In this document: positions 20,793 through 29,242 of the stretch, one piece after another | How positions within the stretch are numbered: position 1 is the first letter of the stretch | Layout: every line of letters begins with the position of its first letter | Source of the DNA: Bacilli bacterium | GTDB taxonomy: Bacteria; Bacillota_I; Bacilli_A; RF39; UBA660 | NCBI GenBank assembly: GCA_900752905.1 | Contig: CAADWX010000015.1 | Span: 1-43,613, forward strand | Length of the DNA stretch: 43,613 bases | Direction: 5' to 3' | Notes under the pieces: model-generated | The model's database searches: none | What the model was told of the DNA's origin: nothing | What the model saw: only the letters and a program-made list of their open reading frames with translations | Made by a program: the position numbers and the translations under genes

Positions 20793-20820
20793 GGCACTTA
20801 TTTTAAGTGTCTTTATTTTT
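20793..20820 (+). terminator. Rho-independent terminator of rpsO
   Basis: GGCACTTA, loop TTT, TAAGTGTC followed by TTTATTTTT. The stem has one G-T pair. Confidence 0.75.
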
Positions 20821-20839
20821 ATATTTTAGGGGGAATAAT

Positions 20840-21178
20840 ATGAAGTTAGAAAATATTTATTTAGGTGGGATTTCAATTGTTACTAATAAATATATAGATG
20901 AAGTTTGTTCTGATACAGTAAGAGATATTAAGTTATATAAAATAGCTTTATTATTTAAAATTAAAGGTGGAAAAAATTCTATCTATGAAGATTTAGAAAC
21001 AAATGAAAAATACACTTCAAATGAAAATGTCGAAATTGGTGGTAAATTTAGAGATAAAAAATATGAATTGATTTCATTTGAAGATATTGTAGAAAGAAAA
21101 TATATGAGTAAAAAGAAAGTTCTTCAAATATATAAACTAAGCAAAAATATGGATAGAATTAAAAAAAGAATAGGATAG
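20840..21178 (+). CDS. Unknown protein between rpsO and pnp
   Basis: I do not recognise this 112-residue protein. It has an N-terminal mixed strand/helix part and a basic C-terminal helix ending K-K-R-I-G, with no membrane helix or signal. The start at 20840 follows TAGGGGG; the ATG at 20807 lies in the upstream terminator and is rejected. It is 10 bases before pnp, so the two are probably co-transcribed. The basic tail would fit an RNA-associated role, but that is only inference. Confidence 0.7.
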   Translation: MKLENIYLGGISIVTNKYIDEVCSDTVRDIKLYKIALLFKIKGGKNSIYEDLETNEKYTSNENVEIGGKFRDKKYELISFEDIVERKYMSKKKVLQIYKLSKNMDRIKKRIG

Positions 21179-21188
21179 GAGGAAAATA

Positions 21189-23360
21189 ATGAAAAAAATA
21201 TTTGAAAAAGATTTTAGAGGAAGAAAATTAGTAATAGAACATGGAGAATATGCAAAACAAGCACATGGTTCTGTACTTGTAAGATATGGAGATACAGTGA
21301 TTTTATCAACTTGTGTTGTATCAGATAATGCAAATATACTATCTGACTTTTTTCCATTAATGGTACTATATCAGGAAAAATTATATTCTGTTGGAAAGAT
21401 ACCAGGTGGATTTATTAAAAGAGAAGGTAGACCTACTGATGCAGCAACATTAGCAGCACGTATGATTGATAGACCAATGAGGCCTATGTTTCCAGATGAT
21501 TTTAGAAATGAGGTTCAAGTAGTAAATACAGTATTATCAGTAGATAATGATTATTCGCCTGAACTTACAGCAATGTTTGGATCATCACTTTCAACATGTA
21601 TATCTAAAATACCTTTTGACGGTCCTATTGCAGGTGTTAAAGTAGGTAGAATTGATGGTAAGTTTATTATAAATCCAACACCAAGTGAACTAGAGATATC
21701 TGATATTGATTTAACAGTTGCTGGAACTAAATATGCAATTAATATGGTTGAAGCAGGTGCAAAAGAAGTATCTGAAGAAGATATGCTTGATGCATTAATG
21801 TTTGGACATGAAGCAGTTAAGGAGTTATGTGAATTTCAAGAGGAAATTATTGCTCAAGTTGGTGTAAAGAAAATGGAATATGAGCATTTAATTATTGAAG
21901 ATTCTATGCGTGAAGATATAATTAAACTTGCTTCTGACAAGCTTGATAAAGCAATGAGAATAAAAGAAAAACTTGAAAAATATAGAGCAATAGATCAGGT
22001 CAAAGAAGAAGTTGTTGAAAAATATAAGCAAGAGAATAATACATTAAGTGAAGATGAACTAAATATTTTAATTACTAAGGTTAAACTTGTTCTTGAGTCT
22101 ATTGAATATGATATTTTTAGATCTATAACTGTAAACGAAAAAACTAGATCAGATGGACGTGCTATGGATGAAATAAGACCTTTATCAACTAAAATAGATA
22201 TTTTACCAAGAGCACATGGTTCTGCTGTTTTTACAAGAGGTGAAACTCAAGCACTAGCTGTTACAACACTTGGAGCTTTAAACGAGTATCAAGTACTTGA
22301 TGGTATTAGTTTAGAAGCAGAAAAACATTTTATGTTACATTATAATTTTCCGGCTTTTTCAGTTGGTGAAACAGGAAGATATGGTAGCCCTGGAAGACGT
22401 GAAATAGGGCATGGAGCTCTTGGAGAAAGATGTTTGAAACAAGTAATGCCTTCTGAAGAAGAATTTCCTTATACTGTTAGAGTTGTATCAGAAATACTTG
22501 AATCTAATGGTAGTTCATCACAAGCAACTATATGTGCTGGGTGCATGAGTTTAATGGCAGCTGGTGTTCCAATTAAAGCACCAGTAGCAGGTATTGCTAT
22601 GGGACTTATAACTTCAAAAGATGAAAAAGATTATACAATATTAACAGATATTCAAGGAATGGAAGATCACTTAGGAGATATGGATTTTAAAGTTGGAGGA
22701 ACAAGAAAAGGTATTTGTTCTCTCCAAATGGATATAAAAATAAAAGGTATTAATAAAAAAATATTAAAAGAAGCTTTAGAACAAGCAAAAACTGCAAGAA
22801 TGAAAATTTTAGATGTAATGGAAGCTCAAATAAAAGAGCCAAGAAAAGAAGTATCTAAATATGCTCCTAAAACAATGACATTTGATATTGATCCTAATAA
22901 AATTAAAGATGTTATAGGTCGAGGTGGAGAAACTATTACTAATATTATATTAGAATGCAGTAATGTATCTTCTGTAAATGATGTAAATGCAGTAAAAGTT
23001 GATTTAGCTGATGATGGTAAAGTTACAATATACCATATGGATAAAGATGTAATTCTAAATACAGCAAATAGAATTAAAGATATAGTTAAAACCGTAGAAG
23101 ACGGAAAAATATATACAGGCAAAGTTGTAAAAGTAGAAGATTTTGGATGCTTTGTAGAACTTTGGCCTGGATGCGAAGGGCTTGTACATGTATCTCATTT
23201 AGATAATACAAGGGTTGAAAAACCAAGTGATATTGTTAAAGTTGGAGACGAAATAATAGTAAAATCACTAGGTTATGATAAAAAAGGAAGATTAAATTTA
23301 TCAAGAAAAGAAGCATTGAAAGATGGAATTAAAGATATCAATAAAGAAAAATCAGAATAG
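21189..23360 (+). CDS. pnp: Polyribonucleotide nucleotidyltransferase (PNPase)
   Basis: The 723-residue enzyme degrades RNA 3' to 5' with phosphate and is usually a trimer. It is full length: a first RNase PH domain (1-140), the all-helical domain, a second RNase PH domain (about 315-545), a KH domain with I-G-R-G-G-E-T-I near 578, and an S1 domain (about 635-705) with G-K-V-V-K-V-E-D-F-G-C-F-V-E-L. AGGAGG precedes the ATG. A terminator overlaps the gene end. Confidence 0.98.
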   Translation: MKKIFEKDFRGRKLVIEHGEYAKQAHGSVLVRYGDTVILSTCVVSDNANILSDFFPLMVLYQEKLYSVGKIPGGFIKREGRPTDAATLAARMIDRPMRPMFPDDFRNEVQVVNTVLSVDNDYSPELTAMFGSSLSTCISKIPFDGPIAGVKVGRIDGKFIINPTPSELEISDIDLTVAGTKYAINMVEAGAKEVSEEDMLDALMFGHEAVKELCEFQEEIIAQVGVKKMEYEHLIIEDSMREDIIKLASDKLDKAMRIKEKLEKYRAIDQVKEEVVEKYKQENNTLSEDELNILITKVKLVLESIEYDIFRSITVNEKTRSDGRAMDEIRPLSTKIDILPRAHGSAVFTRGETQALAVTTLGALNEYQVLDGISLEAEKHFMLHYNFPAFSVGETGRYGSPGRREIGHGALGERCLKQVMPSEEEFPYTVRVVSEILESNGSSSQATICAGCMSLMAAGVPIKAPVAGIAMGLITSKDEKDYTILTDIQGMEDHLGDMDFKVGGTRKGICSLQMDIKIKGINKKILKEALEQAKTARMKILDVMEAQIKEPRKEVSKYAPKTMTFDIDPNKIKDVIGRGGETITNIILECSNVSSVNDVNAVKVDLADDGKVTIYHMDKDVILNTANRIKDIVKTVEDGKIYTGKVVKVEDFGCFVELWPGCEGLVHVSHLDNTRVEKPSDIVKVGDEIIVKSLGYDKKGRLNLSRKEALKDGIKDINKEKSE

Positions 23361-23374
23361 GTTTTTCTTTTTTT
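23343..23374 (+). terminator. Rho-independent terminator of pnp
   Basis: AAAGAAAAA, loop TCAGAATAGG, TTTTTCTTT and more T. The left arm is coding sequence of pnp. Confidence 0.7.
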
Positions 23375-23376
23375 GG

Positions 23377-23406
23377 TTGACAGCTTATTGTTTTTAATAG
23401 TATACT
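23377..23406 (+). promoter_or_regulatory. Promoter of the lipoprotein gene
   Basis: TTGACA at 23377-23382 and TATACT at 23401-23406 with an 18-base spacer, right behind the pnp terminator. Confidence 0.85.
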
Positions 23407-23432
23407 TTTATATAGAAAGTAGGAAATTATTT

Positions 23433-23855
23433 ATGAAAAAAAGTATAAGTTTATTTAGTATATTTTTAGTTTCTTTATTAGTATTTGTAACAGGATGTGG
23501 ATGTAATAAAAAAAACGATGAAAAAAAAGAAGAAATAAACAATATAAAATATAATACAAATCAAGGAATTATTGAAGATAAAGAAGTTGGTGGATTACAA
23601 TTAACAAATACATCTTTACAAACAACAGAACATTCATCTACATTGGTAACTTTGGTTTCAAACCCAACAGATAAAAACATACAAGTAGGTATGTTTAGAA
23701 TATACGTAAAAGATAAAGATGATAATTTAATAAAGACAATAATTGCTTATGTTGGTGGAAAAATAGAAGCTGGAGAATCAAAAGAAATTACAACAAATAT
23801 AGATATGAGTTTGGAAAATGCCTTCAAAGTTGAATACGAAATAATAAACAATTAA
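23433..23855 (+). CDS. Small secreted lipoprotein, possible FxLYD-like domain
   Basis: The 140-residue protein starts with a lipoprotein signal peptide: two lysines, a hydrophobic stretch and the lipobox V-T-G-C near residue 20. A charged Lys/Glu/Asn linker follows, then a domain of about 95 residues with alternating strands and the pattern V-S-N-P-T...F-R-I-Y-V-K-D-K-D...E-A-G-E-S-K-E-I-T. This recalls FxLYD-type beta-sandwiches (strand, Y-x-K-D, then a G-E-S turn), but the match is tentative. The ATG at 23433 is the start because the signal peptide begins there; the in-frame ATG at 23373 lies upstream of the promoter elements. It has a paralogue whose tail is at 1-90. The neighbour is the giant pilin-like gene. 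Confidence 0.82.
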   Translation: MKKSISLFSIFLVSLLVFVTGCGCNKKNDEKKEEINNIKYNTNQGIIEDKEVGGLQLTNTSLQTTEHSSTLVTLVSNPTDKNIQVGMFRIYVKDKDDNLIKTIIAYVGGKIEAGESKEITTNIDMSLENAFKVEYEIINN

Positions 23856-23875
23856 GAAGAATAATTCTTCTTTTT
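23854..23875 (+). terminator. Rho-independent terminator of the lipoprotein gene
   Basis: AAGAAGAA, loop TAA, TTCTTCTT followed by T. The core matches the terminator at 89-119. Confidence 0.8.
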
Positions 23876-23900
23876 AACTGTATTTATAATTTAAATAATT

Positions 23901-23915
23901 TATACTAAAAGTATA
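23901..23915 (+). repeat. Short perfect inverted repeat upstream of the giant pilin-like gene
   Basis: TATACT-AAA-AGTATA, extended imperfectly on both sides by AT bases. It lies 26 bases before the ATG at 23941 and could be an operator or overlap a -10 box; no clear -35 box is seen at the right spacing. Confidence 0.4.
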
Positions 23916-23940
23916 TAAATCAATAAAGGTAGGATAAAAT

Positions 23941-26900
23941 ATGAAAAAGAAAAAAGGATTTACTTTAATAGAACTTTTGGCAGTAATAGTAGTACTTGCA
24001 ATAATAGCTTTAATAGCTGTTCCATTAGTTACATCACAAGTTGAAAAAAGTAGACAATCAGCATTTAAAAACAGTGTAATTGAAGCATCAAGAGGATTAA
24101 CTTTATATTTGAATGAAAATCAAATATCAATAACACCAGGTGTAGATTATGGTATAGATATAACGGAATTAAAGAATAAAAAATATATTATTTCAAATCT
24201 TATTTCTGGTAAATTTGTAGAGATTGATGGAAAAATCAATTCGTACTATATCACGGATGGAAGATATTGTGCCTATGGAACAATTGACAATCTAGAAATT
24301 GATAAAGATTGTTCAAAGCTTAATCCATCTACTCCTAAATTAGAAAATGATGCATTTAATCTTTCTTCTACAACAAATACAATAACAGTAGCAGTAGATG
24401 AGAATAAAATAATTGATGATAAAGATATGCAAAATACTTCATATACTTTAAATTTATATTTAGGAAAAAAATTAATTAGTACTATAGCACAGAAACAAAA
24501 TCAAAATACATATATGTTTAAAAATTTAAAAAAAGAAACAGAATATACTGTTGAATTAGTGGTTGTTAATTCTAGCTTAAAGCAAGCAAAACAATCTAAA
24601 AATATTAGTACTAAAAATATGAATAAGCCTGAATTCGAAATAAATCCAAACGGTTATTCATATGAAAAAAATGTAATTATTAAATATGACTCTGAAGGTA
24701 TAAGCAATCCAAAATATTATTTTAAGGTATTAACGAATGAAAAAAATATAACACTTTCTAAAAATGTAAAAAAATGTTCTGATTCTAAGTCTAATATATA
24801 TAGACCTGAACCAAATTCTTGCTCCGTATCAACTAATAAAATTGAAAATAATGTATGGTATCAAACAGATAACAAAACACAACAAATTTTATTAAAAGAA
24901 AATGCAGTTATAATAGCAAATACATATGATGGTAATAACTATGTTGATAATAACTCTACAATGACTATTACAACAATTGATCCAACAACTCCAACTGATG
25001 TAGATTTTAGTTATAAGAAAACAGGTAATTCTATAACTCTTGTAGCATCAGGAGAAGATAATGAATCGGGAATATATGGTTATCAATTTTATTTAGAGGA
25101 TAATGGTTGGACAGAAGTTATAACAGAAAATACATATACATTTAAACCGGTATTACAAAATCATACATATAAAGCAAAAGTAAGAGTGATTAATAATACA
25201 TATAAAACAGCAAATACATTAAATAAAAAAAGTTATACAGAAAGTGAAGAAAAAAGTATAACGACTGATGTAATAAAAAAGCCAGAATGTAAAATAAGTC
25301 CAGAGGGATGGGCAAAAAGTAAAACTGCCTCTTGTACATTCCCAGAAGGTGATTTCAAAAAACAATATTTAAGATTTTTTACAGAGGGTGATATTCCAAG
25401 TTTAAGCAACGAAAATATATGGTCAACATATACTGAAGATTTAAAATTTAATTCTGAAAATGCTGAAAGTTTAATTGTAAGAGTAACTGATGGTTTAAAT
25501 ATTGTTCAAAGTGAAAACACTTATAATATAACTCAAATAGATACTACCGCACCAACATGTGTTTGGAATGGAGAATCAACAAGTTGGAGAAAATCTGCAA
25601 CTATTGCGTTGAGATGTGAAGATAAAAAAAGTGGATGTACAACATCATCAACAAATGATTGGAAATATGAAACATCAGGCATAACAAAACAAACTGAAAA
25701 TTTATCATATACAATATCAGATAAAGTAGGAAATAAAGTAACATGCTCAAAAACTGCTAATGTATTTGTAGATAGTAAAGCTCCAAGTTTAAATATAAAA
25801 GGGTACGAATATAAAAATTCAGATGGAACAAGAGGGCCTTTAAAATTTGAAAAATCATCAGGTGGTGGAATATCATCAGGATCTGAAATAAGTGGATGGA
25901 AAAATTATGGATACTATCTTGATTTTGATGTAAACGATAGTAATGGTAGTGGTATAAAGAATTGGAAATGGGAATGGAATGGATCTGGTAGTGCGACACT
26001 TTCTACAAATATAATTGGTAATAGTAGTAAAACAATGGAAGCTAATACCAATAGAACAACATTTACTCATACTGTAACTGGTTCAGGTGCAAGATATCTA
26101 GTAATAACTATTACAGATAACACAGGTAATATAACAAAATATCCAATTAAAATGTATATTGATAGGAATGCACCAGCAACCCCAACAATCAGTGCTGTAT
26201 TAAAGAATACTTCAAAAACTTATACTGGTGGTTGGACAAACAAAGAAGTAACAATTACTGGTACATCATCTGATGAACTATCAAAAGTTACCGAAATACA
26301 ATATAGTTATGATAAAAGTTCATGGGGAAAATGGGGAACATTAAGTTATAGTGGCAATAATGCAAGTGTAGTTAGTACATGGGGAGCAGACAGAAATACG
26401 ACGCTTTACGCTAGAGCAAAAGATAATGCTGGAAACTATAGCGATATTTCATCTATGCCTTTAAGGATAGATAGAACTGCACCTACAAAACCAACAATCA
26501 GTGCCAAAGTAGGAAATTCAAATTATACATCCGGATCTATTACTACTGGTCCTGTTGTACTTACTGCTTCATCAACTGACACAGGTTCAAAAATTCAAAA
26601 AATACAATATAGCTATGATAATAGTACTTGGCGTGAAAATTGGGGAAATAATTTGACAATAAGTGGTAATACTTCAAGTATAAAAGGTACATGGTCTGGA
26701 AATTATGACACTCTTGTATATGTATTGGCAATAGATAATGCAGGTAATTTTAGTGAAAAATCAACAATAAAATTAAAAATATCACCTTTTACATATAAAA
26801 CGGATAATACTGGAGGAGTTAGAAATTATTGTGGTACAGGTTGGTGTACAAATTTGAAACAAGGAGCAGTTAACACTAAATGTACAGGAACAGTCCATAT

Positions 26901-27186
26901 ACAAGCTTATTATAAAGGTGCTGTTAAATATCAAATTCAAGATAATTCAACACAAGCTTGTAAGAATAATCCAACTGTTGCAAATTGTTGCACTTCATCA
27001 CCAGAAGATATGAAAACAGCTTCAAATACAGGTTGTACTGCTCCATGGAATGAAGGCAATATAACAATTGGTCAGACTACGTTTAATGGAACAAAAGATG
27101 CATATAAGTGCATAAGAGCTTGTTTTGATAATAATTGTAGTAACAATAGCGGATGGACAGTAGTGCATGTCCAAAATTCAGTATAA
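23941..27186 (+). CDS. Giant prepilin-like surface protein with Ig/FN3-like repeats
   Basis: The 1081-residue protein starts with a textbook type III (prepilin) signal: K-K-K-K-G then F-T-L-I-E-L-L-A-V, with the +5 Glu, and a long hydrophobic helix. A pilin-like part runs to about 120 and holds Cys residues in R-Y-C-A-Y-G and D-K-D-C. Behind it lie FN3-like modules (about 125-225 and 345-425), Cys-containing Ig-like segments (about 440-660), and two tandem Ig-like repeats (about 742-845 and 845-950) that share I-Q-Y-S-Y-D, then R/L-A-x-D-N-A-G-N-x-S. The last 130 residues hold ten cysteines. Ordinary pilins are 100-200 residues. This is probably a surface-exposed adhesin tip or filament protein processed by a prepilin peptidase, which is not encoded in the window. 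GGTAGGA precedes the ATG, and a strong terminator follows. Confidence 0.88.
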   Translation: MKKKKGFTLIELLAVIVVLAIIALIAVPLVTSQVEKSRQSAFKNSVIEASRGLTLYLNENQISITPGVDYGIDITELKNKKYIISNLISGKFVEIDGKINSYYITDGRYCAYGTIDNLEIDKDCSKLNPSTPKLENDAFNLSSTTNTITVAVDENKIIDDKDMQNTSYTLNLYLGKKLISTIAQKQNQNTYMFKNLKKETEYTVELVVVNSSLKQAKQSKNISTKNMNKPEFEINPNGYSYEKNVIIKYDSEGISNPKYYFKVLTNEKNITLSKNVKKCSDSKSNIYRPEPNSCSVSTNKIENNVWYQTDNKTQQILLKENAVIIANTYDGNNYVDNNSTMTITTIDPTTPTDVDFSYKKTGNSITLVASGEDNESGIYGYQFYLEDNGWTEVITENTYTFKPVLQNHTYKAKVRVINNTYKTANTLNKKSYTESEEKSITTDVIKKPECKISPEGWAKSKTASCTFPEGDFKKQYLRFFTEGDIPSLSNENIWSTYTEDLKFNSENAESLIVRVTDGLNIVQSENTYNITQIDTTAPTCVWNGESTSWRKSATIALRCEDKKSGCTTSSTNDWKYETSGITKQTENLSYTISDKVGNKVTCSKTANVFVDSKAPSLNIKGYEYKNSDGTRGPLKFEKSSGGGISSGSEISGWKNYGYYLDFDVNDSNGSGIKNWKWEWNGSGSATLSTNIIGNSSKTMEANTNRTTFTHTVTGSGARYLVITITDNTGNITKYPIKMYIDRNAPATPTISAVLKNTSKTYTGGWTNKEVTITGTSSDELSKVTEIQYSYDKSSWGKWGTLSYSGNNASVVSTWGADRNTTLYARAKDNAGNYSDISSMPLRIDRTAPTKPTISAKVGNSNYTSGSITTGPVVLTASSTDTGSKIQKIQYSYDNSTWRENWGNNLTISGNTSSIKGTWSGNYDTLVYVLAIDNAGNFSEKSTIKLKISPFTYKTDNTGGVRNYCGTGWCTNLKQGAVNTKCTGTVHIQAYYKGAVKYQIQDNSTQACKNNPTVANCCTSSPEDMKTASNTGCTAPWNEGNITIGQTTFNGTKDAYKCIRACFDNNCSNNSGWTVVHVQNSV

Positions 27187-27210
27187 AAAAGCAGAAATTC
27201 TGCTTTTTTT
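27185..27210 (+). terminator. Rho-independent terminator of the giant pilin-like gene
   Basis: AAAAAGCAGAA paired perfectly with TTCTGCTTTTT, then more T. Confidence 0.9.
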
Positions 27211-27247
27211 GATAATTATGTGTTATAATACGTGAAAGGAGATGCTT

Positions 27248-27943
27248 ATGAATAAAAAAATTAGAAATTTAATATGTAATGAGTGTTTAAAAAGACAAGA
27301 TTCTTATATTTCAAATGATATGCCAGATATATTTTTTGTTCAGGAAAATTTATTGTACTACGAGTTATTTAAAGATCAAGATTTAATTATCCCATTATAT
27401 GAAATTGAAATATTTTTCTTAAATATATTTTATGAATTAAATTATAAATCAAAAGTAAATTTATTAAATGAAAATGATAGAGTTTTATTTAACAAAATGT
27501 TAAGTGCATCTTCATTTTCTAATTTAATTGAATTGTTAAGAAATGATATTTATATGCAAAAAAGAAGTGTAGAAAGTGTTAGAAATTTTGTAATGTCTGA
27601 TGGATTGAGCAAGTGTTTATTATTAAAAAGTATAGATGAAAAATTAGCTGATAAATTGAAAAATATTTTACCACTATATATAGAAGATAAAGAAAGTTAT
27701 GATAAAGAAATAAACAAAGAAAAATTTATAAATATATATAATAATACAAAAAAATTCTATGAAGAAAATGAAATAAATTTAGATCCAATTGAAACTATTA
27801 AAAATTATATTATGATGTTAAAAATTATTAGAAATGATGAGTATAATGAATTAGATAAAGAATTTGATGGATTTAATGACAAGAATATTGATGAAATTTT
27901 AGAAAAAAACATAAAGTGCAATAAAACATATATAAAAAAATAA
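27248..27943 (+). CDS. Unknown soluble protein, mostly helical
   Basis: I do not recognise this 231-residue protein. It is Lys/Asn/Ile-rich, appears mostly helical, and has no signal peptide or membrane segment. A C-N-E-C near residue 13 and a Cys near the C-terminus (K-C-N-K) are the only cysteine patterns; they are not enough to call a metal site. The start at 27248 is chosen because GAAAGGAG lies six bases upstream; the ATG at 27242 is too close to it. TATAAT at 27224 is a likely -10 box. The gene stands alone between terminators. Confidence 0.7.
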   Translation: MNKKIRNLICNECLKRQDSYISNDMPDIFFVQENLLYYELFKDQDLIIPLYEIEIFFLNIFYELNYKSKVNLLNENDRVLFNKMLSASSFSNLIELLRNDIYMQKRSVESVRNFVMSDGLSKCLLLKSIDEKLADKLKNILPLYIEDKESYDKEINKEKFINIYNNTKKFYEENEINLDPIETIKNYIMMLKIIRNDEYNELDKEFDGFNDKNIDEILEKNIKCNKTYIKK

Positions 27944-27968
27944 GTGCATATTATTCACTTATTTTTTT
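27934..27968. terminator. Bidirectional terminator between convergent genes
   Basis: AAAAAAATAAGTG pairs with CACTTATTTTTTT over 13 positions, with T runs in both directions. The stem overlaps the + gene's end, and the stop of the - strand HIT gene lies in the loop. Confidence 0.85.
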
Positions 27969-28316
27969 ATATACTTCTTTAACATCTTCGATTTTATTAT
28001 TTTCATAGGTAGGAATCAAATGAAGATGATAGTGCTTTACTTCTTGTACACTTCCATTATTTTGAACAAGTGTTATACCTGATGGGTTTAATTTTTCTTC
28101 TAATTTCTTTTTTAATTTTTTAGCAACATTAAATATATGTTTTAATGTTTCTTCATCTATATCATCCAAATCTAAAAAATGTTTTTTTGGTATTATTAGT
28201 GTATGACCATTACTTTTTGGTTCAATATCTAGAAACACTTTAACTACTTCATCTTCATATAAAGTATATGAAGGAATTTCATTATTAATTATTTTACAAA
28301 ATAAACAGTTATTCAT
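27951..28316 (-). CDS. HIT family nucleotide-binding protein (Hint/HinT-like)
   Basis: The 121-residue protein has the histidine triad fold. It begins with C-L-F-C-K-I-I-N-N-E-I-P, as bacterial Hint proteins do, and ends with the triad region H-Y-H-L-H-L-I-P. Usual Hint triads read H-x-H-x-H, which is kept. Hint enzymes hydrolyse AMP-lysine or adenosine phosphoramidates; the physiological substrate is unknown. C5/C8 could be half of the zinc site known from some HIT proteins. It is the only gene on this strand. GAAGGT stands before the start codon (on the - strand), and TATAAT near 28340 may be its -10 box. Confidence 0.9.
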   Translation of the reverse strand: MNNCLFCKIINNEIPSYTLYEDEVVKVFLDIEPKSNGHTLIIPKKHFLDLDDIDEETLKHIFNVAKKLKKKLEEKLNPSGITLVQNNGSVQEVKHYHLHLIPTYENNKIEDVKEVYKKISE

Positions 28317-28355
28317 TTTTTTACCTTCTTTCTATTAATATTATACATTAAAATA

Positions 28356-28385
28356 AAACAAAAGAAAAATAATTTTCTTTTGTTT
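28356..28385. repeat. 13-bp perfect hairpin between divergent hit and suf genes
   Basis: AAACAAAAGAAAA, loop ATAA, TTTTCTTTTGTTT. Read on the - strand it is followed by TTATTTT, like a terminator; it lies upstream of both divergent genes, so it does not end any known gene. Confidence 0.55.
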
Positions 28386-28388
28386 GGT

Positions 28389-28415
28389 GAATATCTGCGA
28401 ATATTCTATTTTTTT
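28389..28415 (+). terminator. Terminator-like hairpin upstream of sufC
   Basis: GAATAT, loop CTGCGA, ATATTC, then TATTTTTTT. It lies about 90 bases before sufC and upstream of the visible -10 box (TATAAT at 28482), with no + strand gene before it that is not already terminated. It may end a short RNA or form an attenuator. Confidence 0.4.
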
Positions 28416-28507
28416 ATGTGATTTTTTTTTTAAAATATTCTTAATAAACAAGTAATTCTTTATTTTTTTCTATTTATTTAGTATAATGATTGATAGGAGT
28501 TGATTGT

Positions 28508-29242
28508 ATGCATACTTTGAAAATAGATAAAATAAATGTTAATGTAGAAGGAAAACAAATATTAAAAGATTTTTCTTTAACTATTAATAGTGGCGAAATA
28601 CATGTAATCATGGGTCCAAATGGTACTGGTAAAAGTACACTTACTAAGGTAATTATGGGTGATAAAAAATATGAAATTACAAGTGGAAAAATTTACTATG
28701 ATGATCAATTACTTAATGATTTAACACCAGATAAAAGATCTAAATTAGGTATTTTTTTAGGAATGCAGAATCCTGTTGAAATAGATGGCGTTACTAATGC
28801 AGATTTCTTAAAAGCTGCTGTATTTAATAATGATTTTAAACTATTTGATTTTATAAAGGAAATTAATAGTACATATGAAAAAATGGATTTAAAAAAAGAA
28901 ATGATTCATAGAAGTGTTAATAAAGGTTTCAGTGGAGGAGAAAAAAAGAAAAATGAAATTGTTCAAATGTATATGTTGAAACCTTCATTTATTATGTTAG
29001 ATGAAATTGATTCAGGGCTTGATGTTGATAGTTTAAAACTTGTTGGTGAGAGCGTTAAAGAGTATTATGATAATAGTGAAAGTTCTATTCTTTTAATTAC
29101 TCATTATAATAGACTTCTTGATTATATAAAACCTGATTTTGTTCATGTAATGATAAATGGCACTATTGTTAAAACCTCATCATTTGATCTTGTAAAAGAA
29201 ATTGAAGAAAATGGTTATGGAAAGTATATAGATGAAAAATAG
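28508..29242 (+). CDS. sufC: Fe-S assembly ATPase SufC
   Basis: The 244-residue soluble ABC ATPase powers SUF iron-sulfur cluster assembly. It has Walker A GPNGTGKST, the SufC-specific variant signature F-S-G-G-E-K-K-K-N-E, and Walker B M-L-D-E-I-D-S-G-L-D-V-D. The start at 28508 follows TAGGAG with eight bases spacing; an in-frame TTG at 28490 lies before the ribosome site. It overlaps the next gene, its expected SufB/D partner, by 11 bases. Confidence 0.96.
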   Translation: MHTLKIDKINVNVEGKQILKDFSLTINSGEIHVIMGPNGTGKSTLTKVIMGDKKYEITSGKIYYDDQLLNDLTPDKRSKLGIFLGMQNPVEIDGVTNADFLKAAVFNNDFKLFDFIKEINSTYEKMDLKKEMIHRSVNKGFSGGEKKKNEIVQMYMLKPSFIMLDEIDSGLDVDSLKLVGESVKEYYDNSESSILLITHYNRLLDYIKPDFVHVMINGTIVKTSSFDLVKEIEENGYGKYIDEK

